Shown here: piece after piece, positions 44,290 to 55,609 of the stretch
Layout of the letters: each line of letters begins with the position of its first letter
Numbering within the stretch: the stretch's first letter is position 1
Assembly (NCBI GenBank): GCA_037039925.1
Contig: JAXRKP010000116.1
Location: 200,001 to 264,000, forward strand
Direction of reading: 5' to 3'
Length of the DNA: 64,000 nucleotides
Origin: Doris montereyensis
Taxonomy: Eukaryota > Mollusca > Gastropoda > Nudibranchia > Dorididae
Notes under the pieces: model-generated
The model's database searches: none
What the model was told of the DNA's origin: nothing
Seen by the model: only the letters and a program-made list of their open reading frames with translations
Made by a program: the position numbers and the translations under genes

Positions 44290-45935
44290 ATTGTATCATC
44301 AGCTATCACTGGGTCAGGATAAAGAAATCATTCAAGAAGGTCATTTTGATCTCGAGTATCAAGTGTTGATGTATCGTTTATATAGTATTGTATTAATAAA
44401 TACTATTGATAATTAATAATTAATGCTAGAGTAAAGTTGTTAACATTTATTACAATTACATTACTACATACCATGGATTGCCGTATTCTAATATTCTTAA
44501 TTCTATTCAGAAGTTTCCGTTATTCTGAGACCAGTGAGGCCTCTCAGTTTCTCAAGCCATGTCAGTGTCATATCATCAAGAATGCTGGGAACTGTATTGT
44601 TTCGAAACCACATACATTTGAAATCCACCAGAAGAGAGTTAATGGTTAGATGAGATTTGAACTGTCATCAGTATTAATTGAGATCATTTCAAGAAAAAGG
44701 ATCAACATTATTTATTACCTCGACCTAAACAGAGGAGAGTTTTCTTCATTGCTTTCTCACTGGTGCGTAACGAAGGGGTATCAATAAGTTTTTTTTTTAC
44801 TTTCGTATGCAAGAACTTAAGCCACAATCTTCAAAATTGGTTTGGAGAAATTTATTTCTCTTCCTGCAAGAGAACATTTTGGCTATCGAAAAGTAAGTCT
44901 TTCAGAAAAGGCTAGTGGATTTTGTCCTTCAAAAAAGTATTCCATCTCGTTGATGAATTGATGCGTCATCATCTTGTTTCAAATCTTGACCTTTCAGTCA
45001 GGCGTTCCTTCAGATTTGGAAATACATTCAAACTCCATTATTCTCGCCAACTTTTACCAAGAAACAACTGCCCCATACAAAAGCAATGGGGATGTTTTTA
45101 TACCGCCATCCACCAATGGTGAGGCAAGAACGCTCTTAATAGTAATTTTAAACTAAAATGCTTCCTGTTATACCACCAACTAAAATGATAAACCTACAAT
45201 ATAAATGTAAGTGGCCTTATAATTTCTTTATGACACTGTGGTAGCTTTATATTTACAGCACAATACAGTATACAGTACACTAAAACTACAATATCACGCT
45301 TTAGGAGCTTTATTGTGCAAACTAATGGCACTTAAACAGTGCGAGCTGGTGCAACTACAATGTATTACACCAAGCCTAGTACTAGTATACAATGCATTCA
45401 ATTACAGTTACATGCATAATGTAGCGTGCCAACGTGGTGTACGTTATTCAATTACCGGCACTGACTCAACTGAACAATTCCAAATCCATCCGAACGCACC
45501 GCTACAAAGTAATATTAATTAGTATTACTATTATTAGTAAGTACATTGTACTCACATACAGCCATGCAGATAGTTATGGCTACATACAATACGCTCGCAT
45601 TTCGGTTGGGTTACATAGGACAGCAGTGTTACAAAACACTGCATAATGATTTGCTTGTAAAGCCACGACCTGTCAACACGATTAGCTTGTACTGTAGTTA
45701 ACACTAGGGCCTTACCTTTGTAAGCCTACAGTAAGTTAGCCCTGTGCTCTAATGTCACCAAAGTTAACACTAGACAATATGTCATTTGTGTTGCAAATCC
45801 CGTTTTTCCACTTCTTGTTATACCGCCAATGTTGCGTTAGTCTCAAAGTTGATCGTATAACGGGATTTTAATGTTTAAAAAAAGCCAAACGGTACTAAGT
45901 CGGGGGAATTATAAGGTAGTTGCTGCAATATTTTG
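44290..45935. other. Intergenic; unassigned open frames
   Basis: A frame at 44500-44649 reads ETSEASQFLKPCQCHIIKNA after a TTCTATTCAG that could be an acceptor. Frames at 44922-45156 look like degraded protein on the + strand. I recognise no family and cannot tell exon from old transposon. Confidence 0.35.
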
Positions 45936-45937
45936 AG

Positions 45938-46290
45938 GGAACTCGGTAGTCCAGAGGCACGGTGTCTGCCTCTCAACCGAAAGGTTGTAGGTTCAAGCCC
46001 CGCCGACGGTTGAAAAATTTTCATGATTTTTTTATAGTAGTAAACTCTATCCGTCTGGTCCAGATAGGCGAGTCGACACCTAGTCCCATCATCAGAGACG
46101 GACGATAAACAGTAGGTCCCATGTGTAAATGAGAAATCAAATATCCAGATTTAATGGTTCTGGAAAGGTGGTACATTGACAAAGATTTGTTGCAGAACTT
46201 CTTCACGTAAATTTCTGCAATGGCGCTTACTCTGAATACATGAAAAGATGTTCGATGATGATACTGGTACATGTATAATAATCTGACTCG
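45938..46290 (+). repeat. tRNA-derived SINE (family 3)
   Basis: The head GGTAGTCCAGAGGCACGGTG and box-B-like GGTTCAAGCCC end in GACGGTTGAAAAATTTT. A body containing CAGATAGGCGAGTCGACACC follows. The head matches 28075-28145. Confidence 0.72.
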
Positions 46291-46559
46291 CAAGTGAACT
46301 TTTCCTCCTTCAAATTCAAATCTATTAATGTTATTGTATTATTATGCTAGATCACACAGGCATGGATAACTCGTTACCTTGGTGGGACGGCACCAATGTG
46401 TCGCCTGGAGATGGCGTGTACAGTGTGAGGACACCTATTTGTTAAATGTTTAGCCAAGCCGACTTCATGAAGTCTGCGGCCACGGCTTACTGAAACTGAT
46501 CCAAGTGTACCATGTGTTTGAGCCGCAGCTGTCCTAACTGCTAGTTCCAAATCGATTGA

Positions 46560-46915
46560 AAAGATGTGACAACACTATAGCTGAACAGTAGTGTTGTGAG
46601 CTTGTAATCACGACTTCAATGGCTCAAGCCCCACACCTGACACAGGTGGGGGGATTCACTACATTTAACTCTTAGGAAAGGTATTTCACTCTACTTTCCT
46701 CAGGTGTGAATGAGTACCAAGAGGTAGAGAAATATCTTGTCAGAGTAATATTAGTACAGAAGGCCTAACACTAGGCTTGTGGGTTGTATGCTCTCAGGGG
46801 GTTGAGAAGCATTTTGAATGAAATGGCCTGCTGATGGATAAATGATACAGTCGGTGAGCCTGCACTTGTGTGGGGATACAGACTGTAAATCCATCTTTAT
46901 CTTTTATCTTTATAA
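46560..46915 (+). repeat. SINE (family 2)
   Basis: The head is GTAGTGTTGTGAGCTTGTAA with GGCTCAAGCCCCACA, then GTGTGAATGAGTACC. The tail is GGGGATACAGACTGTAAATCCATC with a TTTATC repeat. It is the forward-strand counterpart of 28551-28858. Confidence 0.78.
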
Positions 46916-47065
46916 ACTGATCTTGTGCAGGAGTTGTCACCCTTGGCCGTCCTGTTTGGGGTGGTTTCGCCTCTCCATTGTGGAATGGTGACAACCAAAA
47001 TGTTCCCCATTCCAGCACGGAGCATTCCAACCTCCTGCCATCATTCTTGTAATGATAATCTTGGC
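46916..47065 (-). mobile_element. Tc1-type transposase fragment
   Basis: The reverse strand reads QTGRPRVTTPAQDQFI. This is the GRPR linker between the two DNA-binding helices of Tc1-like transposases plus the following helix. Only about 50 codons are recognisable, next to the end of a SINE. Confidence 0.7.
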
Positions 47066-47069
47066 AGCT

Positions 47070-47690
47070 CAAAAACATTTATAAACTATACTTTGGGGAG
47101 GGGGGACTGTCGATTTTCTCATAGACTTCACTGCTGTGTGTAACAAAGTTTGCAGTGATGTGAACGTTTATCGTGAATTTCGAGAGGGGCTCAACCTCAT
47201 CGTCAGAAAGGATCAAGAATTTCAACCTTTTCAAACGTGCTATAGGGGTCTCAAGTTGTAACTAATCATTATAATGTAATGGAAAGGAAGGAGAAAGGGT
47301 GGGGGATGAACAGAGTGAGTGGTTTGGCAGTAAGGGTAGAAGAGGACATGAATGGGGAACAGGCAGCGATCGGGAATATGTGGTGGACATACTATACAGA
47401 AAGACATAGATCTAAAGGTTGGAGGCATACACTTCCCTAATGTGGGGACAAAGCATAACTATCAAAAGCTTACAGATACATTTAGACTACTGGATGTAAA
47501 CCAATATCCAGATATATAACCTTGGGACTCAGTGGCCTTGGACTGGAGAGGTTCAATAAGGGTGACCCCCCCCCGTCCCCTTTTTTCGCTCTTCTCCCCA
47601 CACACACAAATCAGCATAAAACCAAGACAGCAACACACCAATGAAAACAAAAGACAAAACCCAACTGTCCGATTGTGTAGATTTATTTAT
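47070..47690. other. Intergenic stretch
   Basis: No gene was recognised. Purine-rich sequence lies at 47280-47330 and a C run at about 47566-47574. Confidence 0.5.
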
Positions 47691-47694
47691 TCTT

Positions 47695-47995
47695 TTGCTG
47701 TTGAAACCATGAATTGTACCAGCAAACAAACATTAAATAAACATAAAGGAATTTCCGTAGATCTATTACACTTTTTAATTACAGTATATAATAAGCTTAG
47801 TTGTTCATTTATAAATTATATGTTTATTCTCTGGCATAAACAAAAATATGCATGTATTTAAATGAAATAATCTTTGAAAATAGTTATATGGCTTTTACTG
47901 TTAAGTACCTGTGGGGAACATGTATAAACAAGATTAAGACCATGGCTGCCGAAGACATTCATATCGTAGCAATCGAAATACAAGCTAGATAATAT
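47695..47995. repeat. Direct duplication, copy 1
   Basis: Similar to 48482-48690. Shared blocks include TACCAGCAAACAAA, TTCTCT(G/A)GCATAAACAAAAAT, and GGGAACATGTATAAACAAGA with the following TTAAGAC. Confidence 0.8.
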
Positions 47996-48481
47996 TTACA
48001 CCCGCCCCTCCCCTGCCCCACCAAACAACATTTAAGTTTCATGCTTAAAATGAATGTACATGTATATAATAAATCGACATAATATATATATATATTAGAT
48101 ATGTACACATACACAGTGGAGTTTGGTTACAACGGGACTGACGGGTGGGGAGGGGAGTGGATCTCGTTGTAGCTGAGTCCTGTTCTTCTCACCGTGTATA
48201 AAGGGGGGAATCTATGTTCATCTAAGAGACCTGATACATTACATGAGCATACAACAACTGCATTACCTAAAACGCTAGACAGTTAAGGCAGACAATATTA
48301 TCCACAACTCATGACAGACTGTGGGGCGGTGCAATTTTTCGGCACAAAATCCCGCTGTAGTAGCCCTGTAGGACATCATTGGTGGATGCCGTTCTAAGCG
48401 TGCATATTTTATATATGTAACTCATGCAGAAATTAAGATGGCGATTTGAAAAAAAATCCCATTGTAACCGAGATCCACTAT

Positions 48482-48690
48482 ATAACTATAACCATGAATT
48501 TTACCAGCAAACAAATCTTAAATAAACTTGATGGAATTATTTGCCTGTCCATTCTCTAGCATAAACAAAAATTGCATATATTTAAATTACATAACATTAT
48601 ATAGCTTTTAAGTACCTGTTGGGAACATGTATAAACAAGATTAAGACTATGGCTCTGCAAAAGATATTCAAACTCATAACATTATAACAA
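48482..48690. repeat. Direct duplication, copy 2
   Basis: The second copy, about 0.79 kb downstream, is shorter, mainly because an internal segment present in copy 1 is missing. Confidence 0.8.
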
Positions 48691-48699
48691 ATGAAATCG

Positions 48700-50072
48700 A
48701 ACGTGTACCGTATTGACCCACAGTGCAGCATGGTTGTCTCAAACTCCTCCAGGTCGAGTCAATGAGTTCCATATAGTCATAAATTTGAGATTACCACATC
48801 AGCCGTTTTTCATAAATTTAAGGACTACAAAACAAAAGAATGTACCTTGGGAGTGGCCTTGGACTGAAGAGGTAGGTACTTTTGGTAGAATATTTCGTTT
48901 CTACAATATCCACAGTCACATAGATCTAGATCTGAAGTTTATTTACCAGGTGCAAGTCTGTTCAGTCACACAGCCCAAGTCAAAGTGAACTGATACGTTG
49001 AAACCAAATTTAAACGGCTCATAGCTGCACTGAACAGCAAACTGCTATTTCAAGAGAATAGGCATTTGACAAGGGGAAAGAACAGCAAAATGCATAGCGT
49101 GAATATCCCCTACACACACACATCTTTTCCATAGCTACATTATCGTTTATGAACGCTCCTTGTACACGTATAACCAAGAGGGCAAAGTGGTTATCCTCAT
49201 ACCCTCTAACCTTTTTTCCCCACGTAAAATTTTAGGAATTTTTAAAAGATATTTTGTTTACATTTTCTGGTAAATGATAGTTCAAGATTTCCGTGACAGG
49301 GTTTGAGAAAGGCGTGGTACAAAGAAAATAGAGGATAAAAACAGATCTAAGAAAGAGTGAGATCAAGATTCACATGTTGCACTGTGTGTATATATACGAT
49401 GAGAGGGTTAGATGCAAAACACACGATGCACCATTTTTACGTATTGTGATTTTTTTCACTGTCTCAGACTTTAAATGAATATTTTTCGGATAATAAAATC
49501 ATTCTTGTTCGAAACTGACTGTATCGTATTATAATTCGGCTCTAACCATTAAGTGGATCAGGTTTTATTTAGAACTTAGGGAAGACAAAATTGATTTTCT
49601 CAATTCGTCTCTTTAGGGTAAAGTGGGTTTTGCATCTCACCCCCTTATATACATATACATATACATATATATATATGTATGTATGTATATGTTAATGTAT
49701 ATATATATATATATATATGATATTCAAAGGGAAACTCGATAAGGAATATATACATGTACCGGTAGGTCTACAGTTTATTTATCTCTCTTAAAAAACACAC
49801 ACAAATAAAACAAAATTAAAACATGTAAATAATTGTCTTGTTCCTTTCAGTTTCATTTTCAACCACAAACAAAACATTACATATATAACCTTTAAAGATG
49901 TGATACAAATTACAACATTTCGCATTAAGGTTGTGCGACTTCTATGATTTTAAATCAAATTGGAAAACCTAAAAACCTCTCAAAATAAAAATCTGAAAGG
50001 ATATTATGCTTGTAACATCAGCAGCAGTAACAGTCTTGCATATATCACCTACATTTCCTTAAGTCTTGTCAT
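48700..50072. other. 3' flank of the minus-strand gene; no coding sequence recognised
   Basis: AT repeats lie at 49645-49720. The region probably includes the 3' untranslated part of the gene whose stop codon is at 50073-50075, but no clear polyadenylation signal was fixed. Confidence 0.4.
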
Positions 50073-50189
50073 TTATAATGGTGGTTTTTCTCTTATTTCT
50101 TCCACAGCGGCCAAACCCAGGTACCAGAACAACGTAATGTACAGCAAAGAGAACACGGCGATTAAAACACCAATCATGAGGACAATGTT
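50073..50189 (-). CDS. Last exon of minus-strand gene: C-terminal membrane anchor
   Basis: After a TTTTTTTTACAG acceptor the exon reads NIVLMIGVLIAVFSLLYITL, then FWYLGLAAVEEIREKPPL and TAA. About 25 hydrophobic residues form one clear transmembrane segment, followed by a short charged tail. Phase 0 in matches the exon at 53122-53202. The product looks like a single-pass membrane protein. I do not recognise the family. Confidence 0.72.
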   Translation of the reverse strand, partial: NIVLMIGVLIAVFSLLYITLFWYLGLAAVEEIREKPPL

Positions 50190-51317
50190 CTGTAAAAAAA
50201 ACCATAATATAAAGCAATAATTAAAATCTAATAAGAACAAAACAGAAAAAAATGTACAATAAAAACTACAATTTTAGTTGCATTTGTTAATTTTCGCTTT
50301 GATACAAGTTTGTCCTTTGCCGTCTCTTACTGTCATCATTGCTTTCAGTAGTTTGAGTCAATTCTTCAATCTCCCAATTTGATACAAAGAAAACTAGGGC
50401 CCTTTTGCTTATTTAGGCAACCCCCTTTTCCAGTTAGGCTATAGGGAGTAGGGAGGTAACATTTGTGAGGATAGAGGCCAATTCTATAGGCTATCAGACT
50501 ATCAATTATCAGTATAAATTTACAATCATGTCCTGTATTAAGCAAAACTGGGATGTGGGGGGAGGGGGTGGGAGGAAAGCTTTACGAATTATGTAGCTTT
50601 TCATCCCAGCTACCTCCCATGCTATATGGGTTTTTTTATCACTGCTAGTTTATACGTCAAAACTCAAACATTTTGATGCCTAACTAGCAATCAGTGATCC
50701 AGAAAAAACTTTTTTTATGAATTTAAAAAATCGCTTATTTTGCTATCTTTATGACCATGTGGTTTGGATTTTGTGTGTGTGCAAAATTAAACAAAACGGA
50801 TATTTTTACATGGAATTTAAAACTAACTTTCATTTGCCCACTTTAAAAAATAGGCTGATCTGATAGTTCAAATTCACCCACCCTAACCAAAATGGCGACG
50901 TTTCTCCTGTCAAATGAATTGAAGAAAGTGTGACACGAAAAATCCCTTTCCCTCATTTAAACAGGGTTACTGCCAATTCTCAAATAGCCATTTAGATGTT
51001 TCAGGTGTCTGTAAATACTGATAAAGCTATGTAACATGTTTTCCTTCGCATCACTTACATTAGCTTCTTCATTGCAAGTAATATGAAACATGTAATGCTC
51101 CCCTTTGTATAAAGTATGGCCATTACACGATCAGTAACATCTACATGTATCGAGTGAGTCCAAAATAAAGGCTGCCAAAAGTTTGATGCTTTACAAGTCA
51201 TGACCCACAAACCCAGAGTACTAAATATTAATACATTTTCAACATATTTACTATAATTTTATAATATCTACAAATATTTATGAAAATTTTTGATTTTCTA
51301 AAGTACTTTTATGCTCT

Positions 51318-51809
51318 TTTGTCAACAAAAACCAAAATGGCAGCATACAACACGGTTAATTGTCCTATTCTCCTCTGTGGCAGTGAAACCTGGACCTTGG
51401 ATAGTAGGGAACACAGCTGAAAGCAGCTGAAATGAAGTGTTTAAGAAGAGTGGTAGGGAAGGCTAAAAGAGACAAAATCAGAGGCCCAGCTGTAAAAGAT
51501 CAAACCAAGGCAGATGGCATAAAAACTAAGATAGAAATAAATCAACTGAGATGGTTTGGGCATGTGGACAGAATGAATGGCAATAGAATAGCCAAATGAG
51601 TAAACAGTGCTAAAACTCAAGGTAAAGGACCGGAGAGCAGACCCCAGAGAGGGTGGGAGGAAGATATAAAAGAGGCATCAACGCAAAGAAATCTAACTTA
51701 CACGGAAGGAAATAGAAAATGTCAGGACAGGGTGGCCTGAGAAGATCATTTCGAGCATCTAAACCCATACACCGGAATGTCGAATGGGAGCTGATAAAGA
51801 AAGAAAGAA
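51318..51809 (+). mobile_element. LINE copy D, 3' end only
   Basis: It belongs to the GAAA-tailed family. It starts within the region after reverse transcriptase (CPILLCGSETWTLDS-like), has LRWFGHVDRMNGNRIAK, and ends GAGCTGATAAAGAAAGAAAG. Stops and a deletion in the VQAAEMK region make it non-coding. Confidence 0.9.
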
Positions 51810-52846
51810 CTTTATGATAGTCGTGAGAAATATTAGTCAGTTACGAACCCTGAGATCACCGCCACGGTGGACAGGGTTACAGGTGCCGGTCCACTTGACG
51901 GTCTACCTCAAAAATCTATTCTACCGTAAATCCTGCCACATTGACCATGGCCTACCAGTGCATGTCAACCTGTCTATCAGTAGTACATGTATCAGATAAT
52001 GATCAGATGGATGACAAGTCATCCAATTGCGGTGTGTGGGTGGGTGGATGTTTTGTAATTAAATGCTTCATTTTCATTGGTTGGACCCAATTCCACTTCA
52101 AAATGTATAGGATAAAAGAGACTAAGGAATACAATGTTTTATTCCCTTGATTTTGAGGAAGGATATATCAGACATGTTCATCGCCTTCCTAAATGACATC
52201 AAGCTAGATAATATAGCTTTCTAAAACAAAATACAATACGTAAGTAAATTGACTAAATTAAATATATGCTGAGCATATTTTTTACTAAAATTGGTATGGA
52301 TCTCTTGCATGCTTTAACCAAAGTTATATCTCAAAGTCTGACCCGATATAAAACTGATGTAACCACTGCACCCAGGACCACTATATTTCCCATTAGGTTT
52401 AATATAGACTACTTTAAGTTCTTACATTAACTTTTGGACCGAGATAGTATTGAATTTATTGAAAAAAGATGGTTTGCCTGTACTCAAGGACACTTTTTAT
52501 TGTTACCTATTCATTAATGTCTGGTCATGACATAAAAAGTCGGCATAACTTCAGTACTGACTCTATCTAATGTCGTACTTGATATCATCTGTACCCAGTA
52601 CAGTGGTTTCTGAGTTTACTGCAGTCAAATTTTAAGATACCCAGCTTTATCTTAAAGAAGAATCATAACCTATCATTGTCTCTGGGCATGCTTGTTATTT
52701 AATAAGTATTAACCATTTTTTAACCAGTCTGAATCTGTCAATACAGACTGTTTAATACTTTAAGTGAAAGCATCACAATCACTGACCATATCTCTGACAT
52801 TAAAACGAAAACTCCACTCAGTCATTGGCATAACAGGATGAGGAAG

Positions 52847-52914
52847 TTAAGATGCATTCCTAATGTCTTTAGCTGTTTTAATGACCCAAAGAAGAAGTTC
52901 CCTGACAGTTTTCT
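52847..52914 (-). CDS. Candidate alternative terminal exon
   Basis: After TTTTTATTCAG the strand reads KTVRELLLWVIKTAKDIRNA, then Ser and TAA, when entered in phase 1. It is an amphipathic helix with no membrane segment. Phase 1 fits the exon at 53820-53962 only if that exon has a one-base frame change. This would give a product without the membrane anchor. Confidence 0.4.
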
Positions 52915-53121
52915 CTGAATAAAAATAAATAATCATAATAACTAATGACCAACAAACACAATGCCAACTTAACAGTTTTTTTCAGTCAGATTATATGTCC
53001 CATGTCTCTGGAGGCATTACAATAATAAACAGCAATCAACTAAATCACTCAAAATCAGATGAATTTTTAAAAGACAGAATAAGACAACATGTTTAAACCA
53101 TATATGTTATTCATGTCTTAC

Positions 53122-53202
53122 TTGAGCAGTCAATACCACACTTTCATCAGCTCGAGTTTTCATAGCTTTAACATCTTTGAGATTTTTTCCAATCTTGTTT
53201 AC
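53122..53202 (-). CDS. Minus-strand gene: helical exon before the anchor
   Basis: Between TTGTGTTAG and GTAAGA the exon has 27 codons, phase 0 on both sides: VNKIGKNLKDVKAMKTRADE and SVVLTAQ. The heptad-like, charged helix leads straight into the membrane segment of the last exon. It joins in frame to 54479-54600 upstream as well. Confidence 0.7.
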
Positions 53203-53819
53203 CTAACACAAATAAAAATTGAAAACAACACTCATTTTCATTAAGAAAGAAATATTAGATAAATGTAGTAGTGGGAAAGGGGTGGGGAATTGTGCAACTT
53301 CATAGTTGACAGAACTATCAAATCGTTTAACATTAACACAAAGATTTTTAGTTTTTTTTTCAAGCAATAAAATCATATTTGAAATTTGAACAAACGGTTC
53401 AAATAGACTCAATTTGAATAAACAGATTGAATAAACAAAAATTGAAGAAAGAAAAAAACAACCCAACAAAGTCAAACTTTACATGAGGCTACCATGGCTG
53501 AATTAGCCATTTAAAAAATGTTTTGATTTTAATTTCTAGTTAGACTTCTGAGCGCTGAGTTTCTTTTCCGTTAAGAAATACAACAAATTATTTCTGTCCT
53601 GTGCATTTGGTCTTTAATCAAATCATATGAGCGATGGATGATGGTGTGAAATGAAGCATTAACCCTTAGCATAACTAACAATTTTAATAGCAATAATCGA
53701 CATACATATACAACAAAATTATTTTTAGAAATTTATCACTAGAGGAAACTTTATCTCTGGAATCAAAATCCCTCCCAAACATGAAAAAGTAACATTCCAT
53801 AAATAGTCAGTCACCATAC

Positions 53820-53962
53820 CTATTTGTCTCCTGTATTGATCCACAGGAGTGAAATGCTGCCCACATGAATCCTTCCGACCCATTTTGTTGAAACTAGTTG
53901 GTTTGATTGTCACAAGAATCAATGCACTCACGACAGAGCTCTCGACATGACAGGTAATTAAA
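53820..53962 (-). CDS. Minus-strand gene: Cys-rich exon candidate
   Basis: Between GTCTTTCAG and GTATGG, in phase with the exon at 54479, it reads FNYLSCRELCRECIDSCDNQ and then meets a TAG. In another frame the second half reads TSFNKMGRKDSCGQHFTPVD and QYRRQI. The four-cysteine pattern looks real. The break could be an indel or a real stop, or the exon may be alternative. Confidence 0.45.
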
Positions 53963-54129
53963 CTGAAAGACAACCTCTCTTTTATGCTTGATTTTATACT
54001 TATATCATTATTGTTGACGTTGGATACAAATCTGACAAAAAATATAGAAAACAAAGCAATGAAAAGCCATTAAAAAAAAACTAAATCAAACTAATGAATG
54101 AATCAGTGACAAACATCTAATTGAAAATT

Positions 54130-55135
54130 AATATACAGTATGTTTTTAAAAAAACAGAATCATTATAAATGTTAAAAGGTTCTCAACAATGTGGCCAATA
54201 GCCATACATTTTTTATAATATGCTTCAGTTATGTATTTACATTTTGATAAATACAAGTTCTTTTTTATATAATTCCTGAAATAATGAACAATTAGCACAA
54301 AAAAAGGCATATTTTTCAATCGTCAACATTTTGTAAAAAAGGTTAAACAACAAACAAGTCATAAACACGTGTTTGATGAAGCCATACAAAAAAAATGAAA
54401 ATGATTTAAAACCCAATCAACATGAATATTCAATCATCTTTCAATATGTAACAAGTCAATTAAAAATAATCCACTTACGAGACATTTAAAGATATTGCTC
54501 GAAATGATGTCTTTCTGCTGTTTACAGAGTTTCACACGTTTCATGAAGTTTTCAATTTGTGCACACATCTCAATTGTTTTTGCAAAGCAAGCATTTTCAC
54601 CTAACCAGTAAAATCAATAGAACATTAAACGTTTACTGAGGAGATGCTAAACCTAACATTGTCAACTAAAGCCTTAGGGTCACTGTATGGTGTAGTGCGC
54701 ACAATAAAAAAACTTCCTGAAACAAGTGAAAGTCTGCAAACAGGCAGAGAGGGCGTCATTTTGAGCAATTTCTACAACATTTAAGAAAATGGATAACTTT
54801 TAATTGACTTGTTACATATTGCAAACACGTTTGAATATTCATGTTGATCGGTTTTTAAATCATTTTCATAGTTTTTGGATGGTTTCATCATTGGATGTTT
54901 ATAACCTTTTGTTGTTTTTCAACTTTTTGCAGAAATGCAGACAATTAAAACATGTACAGTTTTTACTAATAGCGTGACTTTCCTTATTCCAGGGATTATA
55001 TCAAACAAAACTTATGTTTATCAAAATGTATATACCTGAATATTATTGTGTTAAGATTTTATGGCTATTGCCCGTGTTGTTGAGAAGCTGTTAACATTTA
55101 TAATGGTTCTGTTTTTGCTTATATATTACTGTATT
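54130..55135. repeat. Long imperfect inverted repeat (arms about 340 bp)
   Basis: The left arm, about 54130-54470, matches the reverse complement of about 54797-55135. Matching blocks include AACAGAATCATTATAAATGTTAA, TTACATTTTGATAAA, ATTCAATCATCTT-like and AACAAGTCAATTAAAA. The loop of about 330 bp holds the exon at 54479-54600. Divergence is moderate, with many small indels. Confidence 0.85.
54479..54600 (-). CDS. Minus-strand gene: first exon seen
   Basis: The acceptor is ACTGGTTAG and the donor GTAAGT. The exon enters in phase 1 and leaves in phase 0. It reads ENACFAKTIEMCAQIENFMK, then RVKLCKQQKDIISSNIFKCL. This is predicted helix with four cysteines. Upstream exons were not found, so the N-terminus is missing. 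The exon lies in the loop of a long inverted repeat. Confidence 0.68.
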
Positions 55136-55292
55136 ATACATGATCAGCTTCGGCTTATCACAATTTGTAAAATGACAGTTTTCACTCACATACACCATAG
55201 CCTCTGAAACTCAATTAGATCTCATGTGCGAACATCACTAATTAATCTCCATTTAAAAATCTGACTTGTTGAAACGATAACACTCATTGAGT

Positions 55293-55472
55293 CTTGACTT
55301 ATCTGCACCAATAATATGCTACATAAATACAGCTGTTCAAAACATAAGTTAGCCTTGACTCATCTGCACCAATAATAAGCTACATAAATACAGCTGTTCA
55401 AAACATAAGCTAGCCTTGACTTATCTGCACCAATAATATGCTACATAAATACAGCTGTTCAAAACATAAGCT
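55293..55472. repeat. 61-bp tandem repeat, three units
   Basis: The unit begins CTTGACTTATCTGCACCAAT and ends CAAAACATAAGCTAGC. There are three near-identical copies. Confidence 0.96.
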
Positions 55473-55535
55473 GATGGAATTTTAGTACATGTAAAAATGT
55501 AATCAAAAATGTAGGGAAAAAAAGTTTCTTCCTGA

Positions 55536-55605
55536 CCATTACAGCCCATAGAGCAGGAGTGTATCCTGGTTTCTATAGCATGAAGCGGAACAGGTGATAA
55601 CAAAT
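55536..55605 (-). repeat. SINE family 4 tail fragment
   Basis: CCATTACAGCCCATAGAGCA and TGGTTTCTATAGCATGAAGC match the tail of the copy at 28868-29133. Confidence 0.7.
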
Positions 55606-55609
55606 ACCT

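Larger units (their letters stand above)
50191..53121 (-). other. Intron of minus-strand gene with LINE fragment
   Basis: The long intron between the penultimate and last exon holds LINE copy D (51318-51809), a dispersed-repeat core at 51845-51885 and an alternative terminal exon candidate (52847-52914). Other parts showed nothing. Confidence 0.55.

Noticed and set aside
45938..46010. tRNA gene
   Set aside because: Same head at 28.1 kb; no acceptor-stem pairing; treated as a SINE.
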